From positions 2,145,806 to 2,209,805 of the forward strand of contig NZ_OZ007039.1 of the NCBI RefSeq assembly GCF_963931675.1: 64,000 nucleotides of DNA. The letters are read 5' to 3'. The position numbers and the translations under genes are program-made. The notes under the pieces were generated by a model. That model was not told the origin of the DNA. It saw nothing but the letters and a program-made list of their open reading frames with translations, and did not search any database. Shown piece after piece: positions 59,822 to 64,000 of this stretch. Numbering within the stretch: position 1 is the stretch's first letter; each line of letters starts with the position of its first letter. This stretch comes from an uncultured Alistipes sp. (GTDB lineage: Bacteria; Bacteroidota; Bacteroidia; Bacteroidales; Rikenellaceae).

Positions 59822-61603
59822 CTACTGCTGGATCTTGACCAGCTGTTCCCGGTAGGCGTTCAGAATCCGCGACTTGGAGATGAATCCCCGGTAGTGGTTC
59901 TGCTTGTCGACCACCGGCAGCATCCAGGTGTGCTTGTCCTCGAACTTCTCCATCACGCTTTGGATCGATTCGTGTTCGAGGATCTTGTCCGGCGGGGGAA
60001 TCATGTAGTCGGAAATCGGATGTCCGTACTTCTCGTGCTTGAACATGTCCTCGCGCAGGTCGTCCAGCTGCACGACGCCGAGCAGACGTCCGAAATTGTC
60101 GATCACGGGGAAGATGTTGCGGCGGGCCGTGGAGATGATGTGGACGATGTCGCCGAGGGTCATGTTCTCCTTGATGCGCAGGAAGTCGGTCTCCATCAGT
60201 TCGTCGAGTTTCAGGAAGACGAAGACCGACTGATCCTTGTCGTGGGTCAGCAGTTCGCCCTTCTGGCGCAGCTGCTTGGTGTAGATCGAGTCGGGATCGA
60301 GGTAGTAGTTCACGGCGAAGGAGATGCAGGCGGTTGTCATCAGGGGGATGAAGAGCCCGTAGCCGTTGGAGAGTTCGGCGATGAGGAAGATCGAGGTCAG
60401 CGGGGCGTTCATCACGCCGGCCATCACGCCGGCCATGCCGACGAGTGTAAAGGATACGATCGAGATGTTCCAGTGGAACAGGATGTTGCAGACGAGGGCC
60501 AGGGATGCCCCGGTGAAGGCTCCGACGAACAGCGACGGCGCGAAGGTTCCGCCGACGCCCCCCGCGGCATTGGTCGAAGCCATGGCGATGACCTTGAAGA
60601 ACATCGTGGCGATGACGAAGAGGATGACGACCCAGTCGATGTTGCGGAAGCGGTAGAAGAGCGAGTTGTTGAAGAGCTCCTGGGCATTGCCGTGCATCAG
60701 GGAGGTGAAACCCTCGTATCCTTCGCCGTAGAGGGGCGGGAAGATGAAGATCAGGATGCCGAGGATGGCTCCGCCCCAGATCCATTTCTTGTATTGCCGG
60801 TCGATTTTCTTGAAGAATCCGCCGATGCGGGAGTTCATCGATGTAAAGTACCAGGCCATGAGTCCGCACAGCACGCCGAGGAGGATGAACAGCGGGATCT
60901 GCCACAGTTCGAAGGCATCCTCGGGGGCGAGCGTCACGGCCAGAATGGGGTCGAAGCCGCGGAGCATGAAGGCCATGGTGGTGGCGGTGATCGATGCGAT
61001 GAGCAGGGGGATGACCGACGCGGCGGTGATGTCGAGCATGAGGATCTCCAGGACGAAGACCACACCGGTGATCGGGGCCTTGAAGATGGCCGCGAGGGCG
61101 GCACCCGCTCCGCAGCAGAGCAGCAGCGTGGTGTGCTTGTAGTTGAGGCGTGCGAGGCGTCCGATGTTCGATCCGATGGCGGCGCCGGTGAGGACGATCG
61201 GGGCCTCGGGTCCCACCGAACCTCCGAATCCGATGGTCGTGGCGCCTCCGACGACCGACGTCCAGCAGTTGTGCGCGGCGATGCGGGAGTTGCGGCGCGA
61301 CATGGCGTAGAGGACACGGGTGACGCCCTCGGAGATGTTGTCGCGGACGATGTACCGGACGAAGAGCGTGGCCAGGATGATACCCACGGCGGGGTAGATC
61401 AGGAAGAGGAAGTGTGCGCTGTCGACGGGGAACCAGTTTGTCAGTCCGGTTTTGATCGCATAGAGCAGGATCTCGAAGAGGTAGGTCCCCAGTCCGGCGA
61501 GCACACCGACCACCACCGCCAGCAACATCATCATCTGGCGGTTCGAGAGCCTGCGGGTCAGCCGCAGGAAGGCGGCGTAGATGCGGTCGGCGCGGATTTC
61601 CAT
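59822..61603 (-). CDS. ClC-family chloride channel/antiporter with C-terminal CBS pair
   Basis: A 593-residue ClC protein. The membrane domain (about 20-450) has the anion-selectivity signatures GFGGSVGPEAP (about 125-135), GAGAALAAIFKAPI near 168, and GGVGGTFAPSLFVGA near 348. The Glu in GPEAP is the gating glutamate. A cytoplasmic CBS pair follows (about 470-593) and probably senses nucleotides. Bacterial members are often H+/Cl- exchangers that help in acid stress, but the transport mode is not certain here. It lies 20 bp after trpS in the same orientation and ends inside the 126-bp repeat array. Confidence 0.95.
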   Translation of the reverse strand: MEIRADRIYAAFLRLTRRLSNRQMMMLLAVVVGVLAGLGTYLFEILLYAIKTGLTNWFPVDSAHFLFLIYPAVGIILATLFVRYIVRDNISEGVTRVLYAMSRRNSRIAAHNCWTSVVGGATTIGFGGSVGPEAPIVLTGAAIGSNIGRLARLNYKHTTLLLCCGAGAALAAIFKAPITGVVFVLEILMLDITAASVIPLLIASITATTMAFMLRGFDPILAVTLAPEDAFELWQIPLFILLGVLCGLMAWYFTSMNSRIGGFFKKIDRQYKKWIWGGAILGILIFIFPPLYGEGYEGFTSLMHGNAQELFNNSLFYRFRNIDWVVILFVIATMFFKVIAMASTNAAGGVGGTFAPSLFVGAFTGASLALVCNILFHWNISIVSFTLVGMAGVMAGVMNAPLTSIFLIAELSNGYGLFIPLMTTACISFAVNYYLDPDSIYTKQLRQKGELLTHDKDQSVFVFLKLDELMETDFLRIKENMTLGDIVHIISTARRNIFPVIDNFGRLLGVVQLDDLREDMFKHEKYGHPISDYMIPPPDKILEHESIQSVMEKFEDKHTWMLPVVDKQNHYRGFISKSRILNAYREQLVKIQQ

Positions 61604-61623
61604 GGGACGGCGCGGCGGGTGGA

Positions 61624-62808
<1,185 letters not shown>

Positions 62809-62817
62809 CTAAAAAAG

Positions 62818-62848
62818 TTGTGGGATATAGATTAATTTTATATCTTTG
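62818..62848 (+). promoter_or_regulatory. promoter of oxyR (-33 TTG, -7 TATCTTTG)
   Basis: TTG at 62818-62820, a 20-bp spacer and TATCTTTG at 62841-62848, ending 22 bp before the ATG. Confidence 0.65.
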
Positions 62849-62870
62849 TTCAAGGAAATAAACGTCTGTT

Positions 62871-63770
62871 ATGACCATCATTCAACTCGAATACCTGTTG
62901 GCGGTAGCCAACTGCGGCAGTTTTTCGCAGGCTGCCGAGCACTGTTTCGTGACGCAGCCGTCGCTGAGTATGCAGATCAAGTCGCTGGAGGAGGAGTTGG
63001 GCGTAGTGCTGCTGGACCGTTCGAAGAAACCGGTAATCCCGACGGAGGCGGGCGCTGCGGTGCTGGAGCAGGCGCGTGAGACGCTCAAGGCCTACAACTA
63101 CATCCGGGAGGTGGTTGCCGAATTGAAGGGCGAGACGGCCGGGAAACTGCGTCTGGGTGTGATCCCGACGATTGCGCCCTACCTGCTCCACAAGTTCATT
63201 CCGACCTTTGTGCGGGAGTACCCGAAGGTGGAGCTGGAGATCTCGGAGATGATCACTTCGGAGATCGTCGAGGCGCTGAAGCGCGACCGGATCGACGCGG
63301 CGCTGGTGGCGAGCGGCACGTGCGGGGAGGGGATCTTCGAGCAGGAACTTTTCAACGACCGTTTTTATGCGTATGTATCCCCGGAAAACCCGCTCTACGA
63401 ACGGCAGAACATCCGCATCGAGGATATCGACCTGAAGGACCTGGTGATCCTGAGTCCGGGCAACTGTATGCGGGACCAGATCATCGAGCTGTGCCAGGCG
63501 CGTCGTTCGATGCCGACGCACTATTCGTTCGAATCGGGTTCGCTGGACACGCTGATGCGGATCGTGGACTGCACGTCGTGCCTGACGATCATTCCGGAGA
63601 TGTCGATCGAGTATATTCCGGCGGACCACCGCGACCGGCTGAAGACGCTGGCCAAGGGTGCGATGTCGCGCAAGATCGCCGTGGCGGTGCGTCGCACGTA
63701 TGTCAAGAACTCGATTATCCGGGTCCTGACGGAGACGATCCTCTCGTGCGTGGAGCAGTCGCGTTCGTGA
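62871..63770 (+). CDS. oxyR: OxyR, LysR-family hydrogen peroxide sensor
   Basis: A 299-residue LysR regulator. The N-terminal winged helix-turn-helix contains GSFSQAAEHCFVTQPSLSMQIKSLE (about 16-40). The effector domain has the redox pair Cys199 and Cys208 in GNCMRDQIIELC, spaced and numbered as in the well-studied OxyR, so peroxide would form a disulfide that switches it to an activator. Target genes are not visible in this window. It is a single-gene unit with its own promoter and a strong terminator, divergent from trpS. Confidence 0.95.
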   Translation: MTIIQLEYLLAVANCGSFSQAAEHCFVTQPSLSMQIKSLEEELGVVLLDRSKKPVIPTEAGAAVLEQARETLKAYNYIREVVAELKGETAGKLRLGVIPTIAPYLLHKFIPTFVREYPKVELEISEMITSEIVEALKRDRIDAALVASGTCGEGIFEQELFNDRFYAYVSPENPLYERQNIRIEDIDLKDLVILSPGNCMRDQIIELCQARRSMPTHYSFESGSLDTLMRIVDCTSCLTIIPEMSIEYIPADHRDRLKTLAKGAMSRKIAVAVRRTYVKNSIIRVLTETILSCVEQSRS

Positions 63771-63810
63771 ACCCGGATGCGAAGGATGTCCGATGCTCCG
63801 GAAAAGTTGA

Positions 63811-63846
63811 AAATCCCCGATACGTCAGGTCGTATCGGGGATTTTT
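63811..63846 (+). terminator. terminator of oxyR
   Basis: A 14-bp perfect stem (63811-63824 with 63831-63844) with a 6-nt loop and a T run. After it, to the window end, I see no gene. Confidence 0.93.
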
Positions 63847-64000
63847 CGAAAAGCCGGAGCCGATTGTACCCGGTTTTTTGTCTGTGGTTTGTGACGGAAG
63901 CTCGCAATCGGTTTTTCTTCTGCCGCTTGCCGACGGTTTGGATGGATGCAATGTGTTTTTTTGCCGGTAATTTTCAAATATCATTCTCTTTTCGTACCTT

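Noticed and set aside
59238..60905. A long minus-strand frame joining the 126-bp repeats to part of the ClC gene
   Set aside because: It is out of frame with ClC. It stays open only because the 126-bp unit is a multiple of three and the region is G+C-rich.

Overview
The window is Bacteroidota chromosome, most likely order Bacteroidales. A Rikenellaceae/Alistipes-like genome is my best guess from the G+C-rich housekeeping genes, but there is no rRNA here to confirm it. Supporting signs are SusC/SusD pairs, lipoproteins with Bacteroidota-type signal peptides, class III glutamine synthetase, paired methylmalonyl-CoA mutase subunits, a GXHH-type isoleucyl-tRNA synthetase, and repeated promoters of the Bacteroidota form TAnnTTTG.

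Layout. 1-3.8 kb holds the tail of a GldE/CorC-like membrane protein, a PpiD/SurA-like periplasmic prolyl isomerase and an iron-dependent alcohol dehydrogenase. 4-27 kb is a polysaccharide utilisation locus. On the minus strand it has eight tightly packed genes: susC-susD, susC-susD, a DUF1735-like surface lipoprotein and three paralogous heparinase II/III-fold lyases. A LacI-type regulator sits upstream of them. On the plus strand, divergent from lacI, are a GH105 unsaturated uronyl hydrolase, a BNR-type propeller protein and a GH99/GH71-like lipoprotein. The logic is import by two SusCD transporters, eliminative cleavage of a uronic-acid-containing glycan by lyases, and removal of the resulting unsaturated sugar by GH105. 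No sulfatase is present. A palindrome typical of LacI operators lies on the divergent promoter, and a partial copy lies upstream of the susC operon.

27-38 kb carries mutB and mutA (B12-dependent propionate/succinate metabolism), glutamine synthetase III with a structured leader, rpsU, a helix-hairpin-helix protein and an overlapping MurQ/sugar-kinase pair for cell-wall sugar recycling. 37.3-38.6 kb is an intact IS110-family element with a 5' noncoding region that could encode a bridge RNA. It is followed by a large palindrome and a BlaI/BlaR1-like regulator pair. The sensor of that pair carries three plug-like modules and a tandem coiled repeat.

41.5-64 kb is mostly housekeeping: an Omp85/BamA-like outer membrane protein, a DksA-like protein, ileS, an MsbA-like ABC exporter, rnhA, valS, lon, the KDO operon kdsB-kdsA-kdsD, an XRE regulator with a membrane partner, a ClC channel, trpS and oxyR. 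Between these lie several unusual repeats: five 22-bp units near 50.7 kb, 126-bp units near 59.4-59.8 kb, 52-bp AT-rich units near 31.5 kb, and G8-G9 tracts that always read as G on the sense strand of the gene that has just ended.
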